Below, piece by piece: positions 10,955 through 22,127 of a stretch of DNA of 64,000 nucleotides. The translations under genes and the position numbers were made by a program. The notes under the pieces were generated by a model. The model saw only the letters and a program-made list of their open reading frames with translations, searched no databases and was not told the DNA's origin. Location of the stretch: contig RBKR01000010.1 in the NCBI GenBank assembly GCA_004835665.1, positions 310,001-374,000 of the forward strand. Direction: 5' to 3'. Source of the DNA: Phoma sp. XZ068 (lineage: Eukaryota; Ascomycota; Dothideomycetes; Pleosporales; Didymellaceae). How positions within the stretch are numbered: the stretch's first letter is position 1; each line of letters opens with the position of its first letter.

Positions 10955-12112
10955 ATGCCGCGGTTGGGCTCAAAGAAGAGTCGCACCGGGTGCTTACAGT
11001 GTAAAGCGAGACGCGTTAAGGTATCTAGTAGCCATCGTCCACATTTTTATGCGTACTTACAGTATCAAAGTGCGATGAAAAACGTCCATGCAGTGCGTGT
11101 ACTCGAAACCGCGTTCCTTGTAGCCTCTTTAGCTCTTCCCTACGTCAAAAGACAGAGTCGTTGCCAGGCCGAGCATCATCGACTAGCTCTGAGGGTATGG
11201 ACAATCTATCAATACCCTACGAATGGACACTCAGATTCGCCAGATTTCATCTCCTCATATATTCACCATCATGAGTGTCCGTCAATCAAGCCAGCAGGGG
11301 GAGCTAGACAAAAGATGGAGGATTTGGAACTCATGCATCATTACACTGCTCACGCCCATTTGACAATGCCCGGATCTGAGCATGCGAAGCAAGTATGGGG
11401 CTATTGCGTACCACAGGAGGCATTCAAGTTCCCTTTCTTGATGCACTGCATGCTCGCCTTCTCAGCAAACCATCTAGCTCATATCAACTCATCTAGGACA
11501 AGCCACTATCATTTGCTTGCTTCCAGACACCAGTCAGCCGCACTGAAGAACTTGAACAAGGCTCTTGGTGAGCTAGGTCCAAGTAATTGCCATGCCATCT
11601 TCGTAGGGGCTTCGATAACTGTTTTGAACGCCTTCGCTGATGCGCGCACATACGACCCAGATGTTCTTATTGAGACTTTCCAATTGCTTCGCGGAATGGA
11701 GTGTATATTGCAGAGAGTCACTCCAATCATCGAGAAAGGACCATTCGCAGCAATAGTGCGTCCTACCATTGATCCGCCCAGACCGTCACCACTACTTTCC
11801 TTGTTGCTCGTAGAGCTTCGATCATCTTGCTCCTCATCTCAAAACCTTCCACCTTCTGAGGCACTTCGGGTATCGGCAATAGAGAGTCTGGTTCAGAGTC
11901 TCCAGTCTGCTCTTGATTCATCCCCTCATCCTGCGCTGCGAGCCGCTATGATCTGGCCTACTAAGCTGGAAGCAGAGTTTCTTGACCGGCTAAGAACGAG
12001 GACAGACCCTAAAGTCCGAGCATTCTTCAAGCAATATTGCGGAATTCTCGAGTATGCTAGCACGGACTTCTGGTTCTTCGTTGGATGGAGAGGCATTTCG
12101 GAACTGCTGTAG
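10955..12112 (+). CDS. Zn2Cys6 fungal transcription factor, three exons
   Basis: Exons 10955-11020, 11071-11194 and 11298-12112 give 334 residues. The first splice completes the cluster: CLQCKARRVK joins CDEKRPCSACTRNRVPC, giving the full C-x2-C-x6-C-x5-C-x2-C-x6-C pattern near residues 13-39. The second intron (103 nt) is less certain, but it restores the frame that begins KMEDLELMHHY. The remainder (PFLMHCMLAFSANHLAHI and onward) matches the helical regulatory region of the fungal-specific DUF3468 (PF11951) class. Reading straight through without splicing breaks the zinc cluster, so the spliced form is preferred. It is presumably a nuclear DNA-binding regulator; its targets are unknown. The gene beside it on the left is the FAD oxidase, separated by a transposon relic. 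Confidence 0.82.
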   Translation: MPRLGSKKSRTGCLQCKARRVKVSSSHRPHFYAYLQYQSAMKNVHAVRVLETAFLVASLALPYVKRQSRCQAEHHRLALRVWTIYQYPTNGHSDSPDFISSYIHHHECPSIKPAGGARQKMEDLELMHHYTAHAHLTMPGSEHAKQVWGYCVPQEAFKFPFLMHCMLAFSANHLAHINSSRTSHYHLLASRHQSAALKNLNKALGELGPSNCHAIFVGASITVLNAFADARTYDPDVLIETFQLLRGMECILQRVTPIIEKGPFAAIVRPTIDPPRPSPLLSLLLVELRSSCSSSQNLPPSEALRVSAIESLVQSLQSALDSSPHPALRAAMIWPTKLEAEFLDRLRTRTDPKVRAFFKQYCGILEYASTDFWFFVGWRGISELL

Positions 12113-12765
12113 TTGTCATCAAATGAAGGGGGCGGCTTTGCTTTGCGACGTAAGTTCTGGAGTATGAAGTAAGATTGTCAAAAAATGTCTCGAGGCTATT
12201 GTTGTGAAGACGAAGTTATGTAGCGACTCCACTGCGGCTTTCGAAATATTTTCACCTTGTAAAGCAGGGACTATGTGCCTTCACTGTATATTCGGTGCTT
12301 CGTCACTTTTATGAATGCAACAACTCATATATCTTGCCCACAATAGCGACTCCATAGGTGTCAAATCGAGGCAGCTTAACGCGTGATCGCCCGTGGATAC
12401 CATTCCGGCCCCTGGCAGACATCTTCGAGGATGTTATGCTGGGTTATTCCAATAATGAAGGTCGCGCTCTTTGTCGTGTGTTGTAGTTTTTAGGCTGTAC
12501 CTCGCTGCCATCTCCTTCCTTGATCTAGGTACGCTGCTCGTGCTGGTAATAGGACATTCAGAGTGCCATACGCCTTGAATGGTCTAACATTGTTAGGTTC
12601 GTATATTCGTATGTCCGTATAGGCTTAAAGTTGGCGTCGGTTTATTACTCAGACGCTGTCGTGCTGATGAGAATTGTTCCTCTTGACGCCTTTTGGAATC
12701 CTCAAGAGAACGCATACTCTGTACAAGAAGCGTTCTGCACCATCTGAAACGTACATTAGCTGCTC
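12113..12765. other. Intergenic region
   Basis: No gene was recognised between the regulator and the OrsD-like relic. Stops are frequent in all frames. Confidence 0.35.
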
Positions 12766-14137
12766 CTAGAGCATGTCTTCTGCTTGCTTAAGAACACCGC
12801 CCACCATAGCCTTAAACCGCTCGATCACAATGGGCCGGCCGTGAAGATGCAGAACGCTCATATTCCTCGACCACTGTGCGCTGGCAGAGTTTGCAGTAAT
12901 CATGGCGATCTTCTTGGAATACGCCAACAGGCTGATCATTGTGCTCATAGGGCTGTACGAGCCGTCTGTGAGGGATCGCCGCCGCTGTTGCAGGAACATC
13001 TTTTTCTCGGGCTTACCCTAGCCCTCGCGTCGAGCTGACGGCAACAAGCATTTCACCGCTAGCACTCTCGTGCAGTACACTATGCCCGCAAGCATGTAAG
13101 AATAGTCGTCTGCCACTCGCAGTCGGTTCGATTTCTCATCGATACCCAAGACTGCCAGGAAGTGAACAAGCGCGCTGATGAACGGACGATTGCCGGCCTC
13201 CTGAAAGACGAAACAGCCTAGAAGTTCAATCATCTTGGCAATCTGCGCTTTCTCGTCGTATCCAGAGCGAACGAGAAGTAGCAGGTCTTGAGCTAGATGC
13301 CTCTGGATTCCATGCCAGGGGAGAAGCTCTCTAGCATCGCGCATAGGGTCCTGGTAGTTCTCCCCGCTCTGCTGCTCGTCGTCGGACCGATCGGCGTCGC
13401 TATCAATACTTCCGCCTTGACGACTCGACCGACTACCTGGATCTTCGTCGCTAACTGCAACGACACGTAGACAATAGCAGACGAACCGCTTCGTGTACCC
13501 GACGTATCGACGCTGACTCTCCGGATTCTGCAATCCTCCTGGCGCGACTGAGGTGCCTCAAATTCCAGCGGGCGAGATGCTCGGGCCATCCGTTGCGGTT
13601 GAACCAGCCAGTTCTGTCTGTCTTCGCTACGAACCCGTCTGCTGTCTCAAGCTCCTCCTCACGTTGCGCCTTAGCGGCCTCGTACTCGCTCAGAATGGTA
13701 GCTACCTCGGCGTCGTCGTTGTGGGCAGCTGCTGGCGTGCGCAACACGGTTGGCTCTGCTGCGGAGGGAAGAATAGTAAAGTAGCGCTGGAAGCCGCCAG
13801 TCCTAAAGAATGTCTGGGCCTTGGCTGCTATCCAGTGCTCCCTTTCGTCCTTGCTCGAGTGCCAACCGTGCTCCGTGTTGCAGTGCTGGGCGATCACTGG
13901 CCGACTGACGCTGATGTAACTGCACTCTTCCTCCTTGCACGTGAACGCGTCAAGCGGCTCCCCAAGAAGTAGAAATCGCGACCCTAGAGGGGGCGGCAAG
14001 CGGACGTTCCCTGGAGCCTGAAGCTTGAGATGGGCATACTTCTGCTTGAGCGCCCTTCGCGTCTTGCTGTCTGCCGAATGATGGTCGCGTAAGTGACTGT
14101 CCCAGTTTCGTACGGCGCCATGCTCCCTGCAGATCAT
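12766..14137 (-). pseudogene. OrsD-like (DUF3505, PF12013) gene relic, no helicase part
   Basis: Minus-strand segments in changing frames read as one decayed gene. At 14137-13490 it has a C2H2-like start (MICREHGAVRNWDSHLRDHH), CSYISVSRPVIAQHCNTEHGW, KAQTFFRTGGFQRYF and TGWFNRNGWPEHLARWNLR. At 13533-13021 it has RRYVGYTKRFVCYCLRVV and FISALVHFLAVLGIDEKSNRL. At 12999-12766 it has LTDGSYSPMSTMISLLAYSK and HGRPIVIERFKAMV. These are hallmarks, from memory, of the OrsD-like family, which also precedes the helicase domain in telomere-linked RecQ-type proteins. The frames break near 13500, where material is missing, and a TAG stop (13018-13020) splits the last two parts. The helicase part is absent. 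Confidence 0.7.
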
Positions 14138-14575
14138 GGCCTCATACTCTGCCAGGTAGAATAGCAGGTCAGTGACGGGCGAGAACTGCTGATGCTGTTG
14201 TGGACTAGCGCCCGTCTCGGGACGGGCTCGCGGTCCGTCGGGCGTTGCCTTCTGCCGTGGAATAGTTCACTAGTCCCGGGCTTAGCAGTGGCGGGTCTTC
14301 TGGGAGCTGTCGTTTGCGGAGGTTACTCCGCCCACGCTAAGTATCTTCATGGATGGCAGCTCTAAACCTGGTTCTAGGGGAGGCAGGGGGTGAGGCAGTC
14401 GACGGCGCTCACTCCATAGGTCATCACAGGGATGCCGCAATCCAGCGCTTAGCAAGGAGAAGAGTTCTCATTCTCGACTTGCACTAGAAGGGGAAAGGAT
14501 TCGGTCAAGTTATTATTGCAAGAAAACTTAGTGGTTTGTTCTATAGACCTATACCACAATATTCCTCTATACAAA
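14138..14575. other. Region between the OrsD-like relic and a pogo element
   Basis: No gene was seen. It should contain the 3' end of the neighbouring pogo element, but I could not find an inverted repeat matching its other end at 16551, so that end may be lost or degenerate. Confidence 0.35.
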
Positions 14576-16462
14576 TTAATTATATAGGGTGGCGGTGCGG
14601 CCGCTGCGGGTGGTGTGAGTGCGAGCTGGCGGAGGAGGCGTCGCAGGCTTTGGCTGACTACGAGCACCTACACCACAACGCGCAGGCTTTGTTTTAACTG
14701 CAGAAGCTTTTAAGGTTGTGCGATTACCTCTTTGGGACTGTTGTATAGCTTTTGCAGCGTCGCAAGCCTGTTTTTGACGCTCTCTTTCAGCCTTGCGTTC
14801 AGCTACTTCCTGGGCCTTCACGGCCTTCAACCTGTCTCGCTCCTCCTTCTCCTTCGCCCGCGCCACACGCTTTTCTTCTGCTAGTTTGGCTTTGTATAGC
14901 CTATTAGCAGCTGCTAAATCCTTCATCTCAGCCTTTTTTAGCTCCTCATCCTCCTTCTCTTGTTCTGCAACAGCCATGCGAGCGCGCGCCTCGCGGAAGG
15001 CTCGAGGAGACCACATCATCGCTCCGCCGTGATACTCCTGGTGTTGTTGCAAATCCAATTGCCGGTGCGGTTGCTTCTGACGCTTCTGCTTTTGGTATAG
15101 CTTTCTGTGCAGGCCTTCAAGTTCGTCGTGAAGGAGCTCTACCTGGGTTGAGAGGTGGTGGATAGTTTGACCCAGCTTCCGCGCACCTACACTGCGAGGA
15201 TCCTTTACCTCGGCATGCAACGTTGAGCAAGCCTTAAGCCACTCAGCCGCAGAATATGCCGTAGAAGCAGACGAGACTGATCCTAAGTCACTAGGTGTTG
15301 TGTGGCGGAACCTATCGAGTATAACGTCGGCGTTTACTGGGGCTATACCCGTGGCGGTGAAGGCCTTTTGTATAAGCTCCGCATCGAACGTGGATACCCA
15401 AGCAGGCCAAAATAGGCTGAAAAAGTCACCTTTTGACAGCGGGGATAGGCCTTGAGACTGCTGAAGGTGGTCGTCGAGTTCGATACTGTAGTGAGAAGAG
15501 AGAGGCTTGAAGCAGACAACGTCCAACGGCTGCAAAGTCTGTGTACTGTGAGGGGGTAATATAGCAAGTATAATCCGATTTTGATGACAGTAGTCGATGA
15601 AATCAGGCGTCAGGTGACTCCCATGGCCATCCACAATCAAGAGCCGGTACCTCAACCGCGCCTTTGGCTTGGTATAGCGGTCAAACACCTGTTCAAGCCA
15701 TGCTAATCCAATATCGTTGTTCGTCCAGCCGGTGGGCGAAGAAGCCACGTGAATTTGGTGCTTTCCAGCCTCGATATCGGCCACCCAATGGCTCTGGATT
15801 GTGGAGTTTTTCGAGCCAAAGATGATGCCTGGGGGAAGAGCAGTACCATCCGCGCAAATAGCAGCCAATAGGCTCACCCACTCACGTGAGCCATCTTGAC
15901 GAGCCTGTCGAACCTCCTTCTTCTCATATTGACGCCTGCTGAATATGCGTTTGGACCTGCCTAGCACACCAATTGCGAAGCCCTTCTCATCCATATTGTA
16001 CCTGTGCTCAGGCGCAAGGTCATACTGAGTGATCTTCTGCTGCAGAAGCTTAAAATACAACTCATATTTATGCCTAGACTCAGCGTTGTGGCGATTAGAG
16101 TCCATACCCGTCGCCCATTGTGAGGTGAGCTTGGTGTGGTGACGCTTAAGGAAGCGCGTAACCCAGCTATCAGAGCAGCGCTCTGAGGCAACTGTAGATG
16201 CAAAATTTTGCACCACACGTCTTGTAGGTGGTAAGTGACGCGCGGTAAGCTCTTCTATATACGCAACTAGGTCATCTTCTTGCTGGTTGCTGAGTTTGCG
16301 TTGGTTGTGGTTGGCGACGCGTCGGGGCACCTGATTGAGTCGATGTGCGCGCGACAACGTTGACCTTGCAACACCATGGTTTTTTGCAATATTAGTATAT
16401 ACAAGTTTTTCGCCCGGCTTCAAATTACGAATCTCCGTAAGCGCATCCTGAATTCCCGGCAT
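14576..16462 (-). CDS. Pogo/Tigger-like transposase with CENPB-type DNA-binding and DDE_1 domains
   Basis: From the ATG at 16462 the intact frame gives 628 residues; an upstream ATG in frame lies inside the inverted repeat and is less likely. Order: an N-terminal helix-turn-helix (IAKNHGVARSTLSR), a Tc5/CENPB-type domain (PPTRRVVQNFAS...WVTRFLKRH), then the DDE_1 catalytic core with YNMDEKGF, LLIVDGHGSH and LQPLDVVCFKPLS. The last two Asp are 35 residues apart (DD35D), as in Fot1. The C-terminal 170 residues form a Lys/Arg/Glu/Gln-rich coiled coil ending TTRSGRT. It would cut and paste the element at TA sites in the nucleus. The frame is open throughout, but the missing left terminus makes present mobility doubtful. 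Confidence 0.9.
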   Translation of the reverse strand: MPGIQDALTEIRNLKPGEKLVYTNIAKNHGVARSTLSRAHRLNQVPRRVANHNQRKLSNQQEDDLVAYIEELTARHLPPTRRVVQNFASTVASERCSDSWVTRFLKRHHTKLTSQWATGMDSNRHNAESRHKYELYFKLLQQKITQYDLAPEHRYNMDEKGFAIGVLGRSKRIFSRRQYEKKEVRQARQDGSREWVSLLAAICADGTALPPGIIFGSKNSTIQSHWVADIEAGKHQIHVASSPTGWTNNDIGLAWLEQVFDRYTKPKARLRYRLLIVDGHGSHLTPDFIDYCHQNRIILAILPPHSTQTLQPLDVVCFKPLSSHYSIELDDHLQQSQGLSPLSKGDFFSLFWPAWVSTFDAELIQKAFTATGIAPVNADVILDRFRHTTPSDLGSVSSASTAYSAAEWLKACSTLHAEVKDPRSVGARKLGQTIHHLSTQVELLHDELEGLHRKLYQKQKRQKQPHRQLDLQQHQEYHGGAMMWSPRAFREARARMAVAEQEKEDEELKKAEMKDLAAANRLYKAKLAEEKRVARAKEKEERDRLKAVKAQEVAERKAERERQKQACDAAKAIQQSQRGNRTTLKASAVKTKPARCGVGARSQPKPATPPPPARTHTTRSGRTATLYN

Positions 16463-16551
16463 GGCTGTGGTGTTATTACGCGTCAAAGTTGGGGTACTGA
16501 TCGGACGAAACGTGCATTGGTTGAATCCGTGCATTGGGTGCACGGACACGG
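14576..16551 (-). mobile_element. Pogo-type DNA transposon, basic-tail lineage, one end visible
   Basis: The element carries the transposase described separately. Its 5' end (right in the window) reads outward as GTGCACGGACACGG, ending at 16551 and followed by TA at 16552-16553, the dinucleotide this superfamily targets. Similar termini occur at 24701-24730 (TACCGTGTCCGTGCAC) and at 38785-38808, which supports this as the true end. The left boundary is unresolved; 14576 is simply the stop codon. Confidence 0.7.
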
Positions 16552-16829
16552 TAGGTAGGCAGCGCGTCATTTGCTAAGCGCCCCGCGACAGGGTTGCCTG
16601 CGCTCACGGACGAGTCATTCGTCGCTTATTATCATACACAACATCATGTCCTTATCTTCCATATCGTATACACATTATGCGTCAACCAGCTACAGTAGTC
16701 TCGTGTTGTGCATCGTTCCGTTCCCTGCCCGCCTGTGAATGAACCCTCAAATGCGCCAGATGATGCATGGGTATGCCAAGATAATGAGAACGCCAACAGT
16801 GCTTGTGCAAGAAAAAGTCCTCCCCTCGT

Positions 16830-19470
16830 TCATCTATCTCTTCCATAGTACAGGTCCTTCGGCAGCGCCCGTGTCGCGTGCGGGTCGCGGAACGCTGTTG
16901 TGATCGACATCAGTCTATCCGCCAGTGTCTGCTGCTCTGTATCAGCAACACTGGCCTCAGACTTGAAGCCCATGTCCCGCATTTCCATCGTCGCTCCGCC
17001 CTTTTTCGATTCGTCGTGGACGATCTGCTGGGTCGAAGTGACCATGATGCCTCCCCAAGGGTGACTGCTACTTGCGTCGGTGCATGGTGATGGGTTCACC
17101 AGGCCATTTTCCGAGCTAGAATCGGGCTGAAGAGTTGTGTCAGATGACACTGACCGGTGAGTCCGCAGCTTAAAATGCCACTTGTTGCTGCCCTTCCCAG
17201 ATTCCTTGGTGATAGAAGGAGTTCGGGTGAGGGTAGCAAACTCCTTGTGATTCCGGATTGCTAGGATCTGGTGATCTGGACAGCCAGGGTATGACCTGAG
17301 ATAGGTCTGGAAGAAAGACATGGGGATACACTTCAGAGTCATGCTCTGAAGAGACTGAATGTAGATCTCCTTGATACCACAGAAGCCGAACACTGTCGCT
17401 GGGCTGCGTTCTTTTTGACCAGCAATTCCATGGGCAATGTCCAGTTGCATCGCAGAAAAGATGGCCCGATGCAGTGCGGACTCGGGTGCATCGTGTAGGA
17501 GGCTAAGTATCTTGTTGCGGAAGTTCTCCAGAAACGCGTCCTCCTCCTCATTCTCCAGCCCAGTGCGTTGGCCCGTACGTGCAAGACAATCGTCCAGTGA
17601 TAGGCCATTGAAGCCGGCCAGAAGCTTCAGCTCTCTCAGAGTGAGCTCGCCGTTTGCCAGCTTGACCATTGGCAGCCTGTCCGGGTTTGACCGGGGTACA
17701 ATGACCTCGAGGCCTCGCATGCCTGGTGCAGGTTGCAAAAGGAACGATGCAAGATAGGTTCCACTTGATGGGATGGACGGCACCCTTTCGGTAAAAGCAT
17801 GCCAGCGGGCGACCATGTTGTGTAGATCATCCCGGGTTACCTGCAGACTACGAGCAAGATTGTCGCCAACCTGGTCGATACTCGCAAAATGATAACCCAG
17901 GTTCTGCAGACGCTTCACTTCGCTCGTACCGGCCTTCTTTGTCAGGACCAACATTTGCCCTCGGCCAAAGAGGATTGGATTGGCCATACCAGTCTCAATA
18001 TCCTTATTTGCCACATCCGCTGCAAGGATTTCCTTCCTGTCGTTCGAATCCTTGAATACAGTTCTTGCCATCGACATCGAAGTGCCTGTAGTTACCACTT
18101 CTTCGTATAGGTTTCCGAGGTTCTGAAGACCGGTATCGAGCGTCTTTGCGATATCGTAAGCGGTGACACAAAACAATTCACGGAAAGTGGCAGAATAGGT
18201 CGAATCGTCCTCAGAGCTGAAAGAACTTCGACTCTCCACTGCCGTGGAGGGCGAAGTCGTCTGCAGATATCCAGTGCTGTGCAGATGTTCGCGCATCGAC
18301 GGGATCAAGTCGACGACACCTCCCCAGTGGCGAGATACTCGGAAGATCCATTGGAATACAGGGTGTGAAGTGTTGAACTCATCGTTAAAAGTCTATCAAA
18401 GTTAGCTTCGTTGATCTGTACAGTAGGGATTGTTGCAAGCCTACCCTTTGATGGAACTGTCGGGTAATCGTTTGGCAAGGCAGAAGACCACCTTGACTGA
18501 CCAGCAGTTTGCCACTCTCGTCGAATGTAGCACATGCGAGTACGACCTGCTGGGCGCGGTCTTTGAGTAGTCGGCGATGGCGCTGCTTTAAGAAACCGAG
18601 CAGGAAGCAGACAGCGCAAGCGCTCAAGCACTGATGACGTGTTAGCAGAAGTGTCATAGATGAAGTGAGTGGATCCTACCAAGCAAAGGGCGATTATAAG
18701 CGTAATGTTTCGTTCTTGTCCTGATCCATCATGGTAGCCTCGTACTTCATACCATGTACCAGCAGCACCTGTCCAGTGCATGCCAGAAACAGCCAAGCCT
18801 AGGAAACAAGCAACCACAGCACGTCTGAAGATGTTGTTCAACCATGATCCACTCCAGTGGAAGAAGAGGCCAAACGACAGCAAACTTGCGCCTACGGCGA
18901 TGCCTGCAGCACCAAAAACATGCGGCCAGCTGAGATGCAGACGGTAGTTCGTGGTGCCATTATTTCCAAGGTAGTGCATCTCGGTGATGGCTGCACCAGC
19001 ACAGATGCCGCACACGATGAGGGAGACAACACGAATGGCGGCATGCTTGCCCCGCCGGTAGAAGCGGTCAGCCACCATAAGTCCCAAAAAGATGACCACG
19101 ACCGGGATGATAGCGGAGATCGCAGTGAACGTGGGACTGTAGTATAGTTGGATTTCTTCTTCACCGTCACCCAAAACGATGGCTCGGTTGCCAACGAAAT
19201 GCATGCACCAAATCGCTACCAGACCAAACGAAACTGAACAGCCTGCAATTTGCACCCTGTGCTTGTCAGCTACTATTCCTTAGCCCGAGCTTTTGCAACG
19301 TACCATGATCTCCAACCCGAACCCGATACTCTTCGATTTAGTAGCTCTACTGTCGTGGCAGATCCGATCAAGCTGACCAGATACGAACAGAAGATGAGAT
19401 ATGGTACAAATGAGATATTTGGCCTGCTCCCGATAGGATATTTAGCCACAAGTTCAGGGCTTGGACTCAT
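16830..19470 (-). CDS. MHYT-domain integral membrane signalling protein, four exons
   Basis: Exons 19470-19304, 19256-18680, 18630-18445 and 18392-16830 join in frame to 830 residues. The introns are 47, 49 and 52 nt with GT-AG ends, and the second carries a GCTAAC branch point. The N-terminal third is a polytopic membrane domain with MHYT-type motifs: WCMHFVGNRAI, TEMHYLGNNG and SGMHWTGAAG, which in bacterial MHYT proteins are proposed metal and gas-sensing sites. After the last membrane helix comes DRAQQVVLACATFDESGKLL, then a long soluble region (HPVFQWIFRVSRHW, DLIPSMREHL) shared by fungal members. A sensing role in a membrane is inferred from the domain; the signal is unknown. Later ATGs give a shorter start, but the first one keeps the opening membrane helix. 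Confidence 0.87.
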
Positions 19471-22125
19471 GATGGGCGACCTAAGTGACAAACGTCACCA
19501 GTTGAGTTGTAGTGCCTCGAGGATCCGTCGATAGAGGCGTGCGGTTAGGTCATCTGTGCCTGTGATCCAAAACTGTAATGTCCTTTCGAAAGCGAAATGT
19601 CTGGTCGTACGAATGGTTGTCTTCGTAGATGGTGGGCGATGCTGAGGTGAGTTCCAACGATGCTTTTTCAAAAGCCAACCACAGGCAGCAATCCTTCAAC
19701 TACAGCCCAAAGCGAGGTGCAGAAAATCGTGGCGCGGGAAGCTTTCCGTTCAGATGCAAGAGCGACCACGGTAACAGCCGTCGAGCAGGTGAAGGCTCAG
19801 CTCCGCTGGTCTAGAGAGCCTAAGCCATTGCCACGACCTATTGGAGTCCCGACCCCGAGCGCCACACCAATTGGAATAACGCTGACATTGGTGGAACCCT
19901 GTAAAGTTCGAGTACTCCGTACTCCGCCAAGTCAACCAGCAGCCTCGACGGCTCGCAGATTGCATGCATCGCATAGAAGTACATGAAGGCAATGTCGTGT
20001 CTCTGGACACTGCAGTCTTGACTTTCCCCTCAAGGATCGAGGAATTTGATTCATCAAGACTCCATCATAGTGACGCCTGTTCCCACCCGTGACAGGTCCA
20101 CCCTGAACCTGTCAAAATGCGTGGCAAGGGAGCCCGTGTGTCATCGGACGACGAGAAGCTCAGAGTTGTGGTTCGTCGGCAAAAGGTACCTTGGTACTCC
20201 AAGTAAAACGTGGTCGGCGAATTTGACGTATTGCCGAGGCGCACCCTCCGCGGACAACACTGTGCGCCTGACAAAACAGCGGCCCTTTGCATGAAAATGT
20301 TCGCATACTTGAGACCGAATCTTGGACATCTGAACCATTTTCGAAGTTGTATCGTTGTCCCAAGGCCAGGGTGTGAAAACGTTGATCATGATCATGTGCC
20401 GCAACGCGGCTGCGGCCACGAATGTTGAGTTGGATCCACCCTGATCGATCTCCTCACACGCTAAGACCAACAGTAAATTGCGCTTTTCGCTTGCTCTTGC
20501 CTATCATCAAGTCACACCAGCTGCCGGCTGCTCCGAATGGCCGGTTGGGAAGAGAATAAGATCGCGCTTGCAATCTGCCATCTGGCGGCGTTTGGAATCG
20601 CTGCACTGCGGCCTTCCACTTCGAGCAGTTCATTTGGCATGCATTTAGCCATGACGACGCCAATGTGGAACATAGGTGTTCAATCGCAACAATCTTGACG
20701 ATCTTGGCCTGACCGGTAACTCTGACGGCGAGGGCGCAGTCTTCGGACTTGTGTATGGCCGTGAGAACACGGACTTTGACGCGTGGCTGGATACTTCGAC
20801 GCTAACGTCGCTGAGATCCCCAAGGACCTGCTCCAAGCTGCAAACAGCATCTCCAACTTCAACACTGTCTCTGAGATGAGCGGTGCACAGTATGGTGATT
20901 CGCGCTTCTTCTGTCCAGTCGACTACTTTCGGCGAAGCATCATACATGCACTGAAGTAAACCCCCTAGACCTTGCGGACCACCCGAATTGATGTTGAGAC
21001 CCAATGTGAGCATTAAGTATGTTGGCGGATGGAACACCAAAGCAGAACGACTTTCCATTGTGTCGTTAAGATAGATACGCTGGCGCCTTTTTCACACGTC
21101 GGTCTGCAGCTTGCGGCTGCATGATGGCGTATCCACTCCCACTCCTCTCTAATGTACAGAGGGACATCGAAAATTGGAGATAACTCCCGAACAGTTCAAT
21201 CAAGACGACACAGCAAGATGTTGAGACCTTGCGCATCCAACTGCGACCTAGCGTCTTTCTCATCAGGATCGTTGCAGAGTGTTGGGTTGACATTGCATCG
21301 ACACTAAGGGTGAGGCCACATCATCTGGCATTTCGGCGGAAACCGATCGCAATCCAATCCCAGAGGACGCCGAGCCTAGGGCCGTCTTACGTCTGACCCG
21401 CATTACCGTGTTAAGCAAAAGGTCGGCAGATCATGCTCTGGGTAGAGAGCACCGTTTGCCAGCGGAGACACAGGATGGGACCTATTTGATAGTGCCATAC
21501 CTGGGCGAATGCGCCGGCTCACCCACTGCGGCGCTGAGAAGACAGGCCTCCCTGGTTTGCAGGTCACGCGGCAATGCGCGTATTCTTAGAAAGGACTGAA
21601 CAGCATACATCTTGTGCCATGATTGGCAGAGCCTTGAAGTCTGCTTTCCGGATTTGAGACAATGTCAGCCGCTTATCGGGCAATACGTTGACTCGGCTCC
21701 AACCACTGGCACAGTTGTTAACAATCAAGCGATCTATCCGATTGAATCCTGATTGAGCGGACAAGGTGGAGGAAAAGACATGTGGTACGCCTAATCAGAA
21801 ATCAATCTGGATGATGGCTTGATTGTTGATAATCGTGGTAGTTATTCCCTTCCTCAGTGCATCCCCCTATGCTACAGTACTGGGCTCTTTGTATCACCTA
21901 CAGTTCGCGACTACTTTACTGTCCGACTAGCAAACTCGAACCCTTTAGACCGATTCGTCCTCGCATTTACAAAGTCCTTCCCTAGGCACATTGGTAGCTC
22001 AAGTGGCGCCCATATCTGAACACTAGACCTTCGGTCAAGCGACAGAGCAGGACACTTATGAACTCCCAGATTCTGCTGCATCTATCACCGTAACACCGGT
22101 GTTTTAGACTATGATGGATTCATGG
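19471..22125. other. Long gene-poor stretch with possible decayed coding pieces
   Basis: No intact gene was recognised in 2.6 kb. At 20694-20959 plus-strand text resembles a broken protein: DGEGAVFGLVYGREN in one frame, then after a frame change DANVAEIPKDLLQAANSIS and SRFFCPVDYFRRSIIHALK before a stop. A minus-strand open stretch at 20141-20470 is also protein-like but unrecognised. The right end of the MHYT gene's promoter lies at about 19471-19700. No inverted or direct terminal repeats were found. Confidence 0.35.
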
Positions 22126-22127
22126 TA

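Noticed and set aside
10955..12112. A single unspliced 385-codon gene
   Set aside because: Unspliced reading destroys the six-Cys zinc cluster; the spliced form restores it exactly.
319..12391. GATCACGCGTTAA at about 326 and its complement at about 12378
   Set aside because: Matches of this length are expected by chance among all positions in 64 kb, and the flanks differ. Not evidence of a shared element.
16463..16570. Upstream in-frame ATG of the 628-residue transposase
   Set aside because: It would place 36 extra codons in the inverted repeat; the ATG at 16462 opens directly before the DNA-binding domain.
14448..16580. CGCTTAGCAA near 14448 and TTGCTAAGCG near 16571 as ends of the pogo element
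   Set aside because: The right copy lies beyond the TA-flanked terminus at 16551 that two other fragments support, so the 10-bp match is probably chance.
20141..20470. Minus-strand open stretch with a protein-like sequence
   Set aside because: No family, no partner exon and stops in the flanks; kept only as a note in the region entry.
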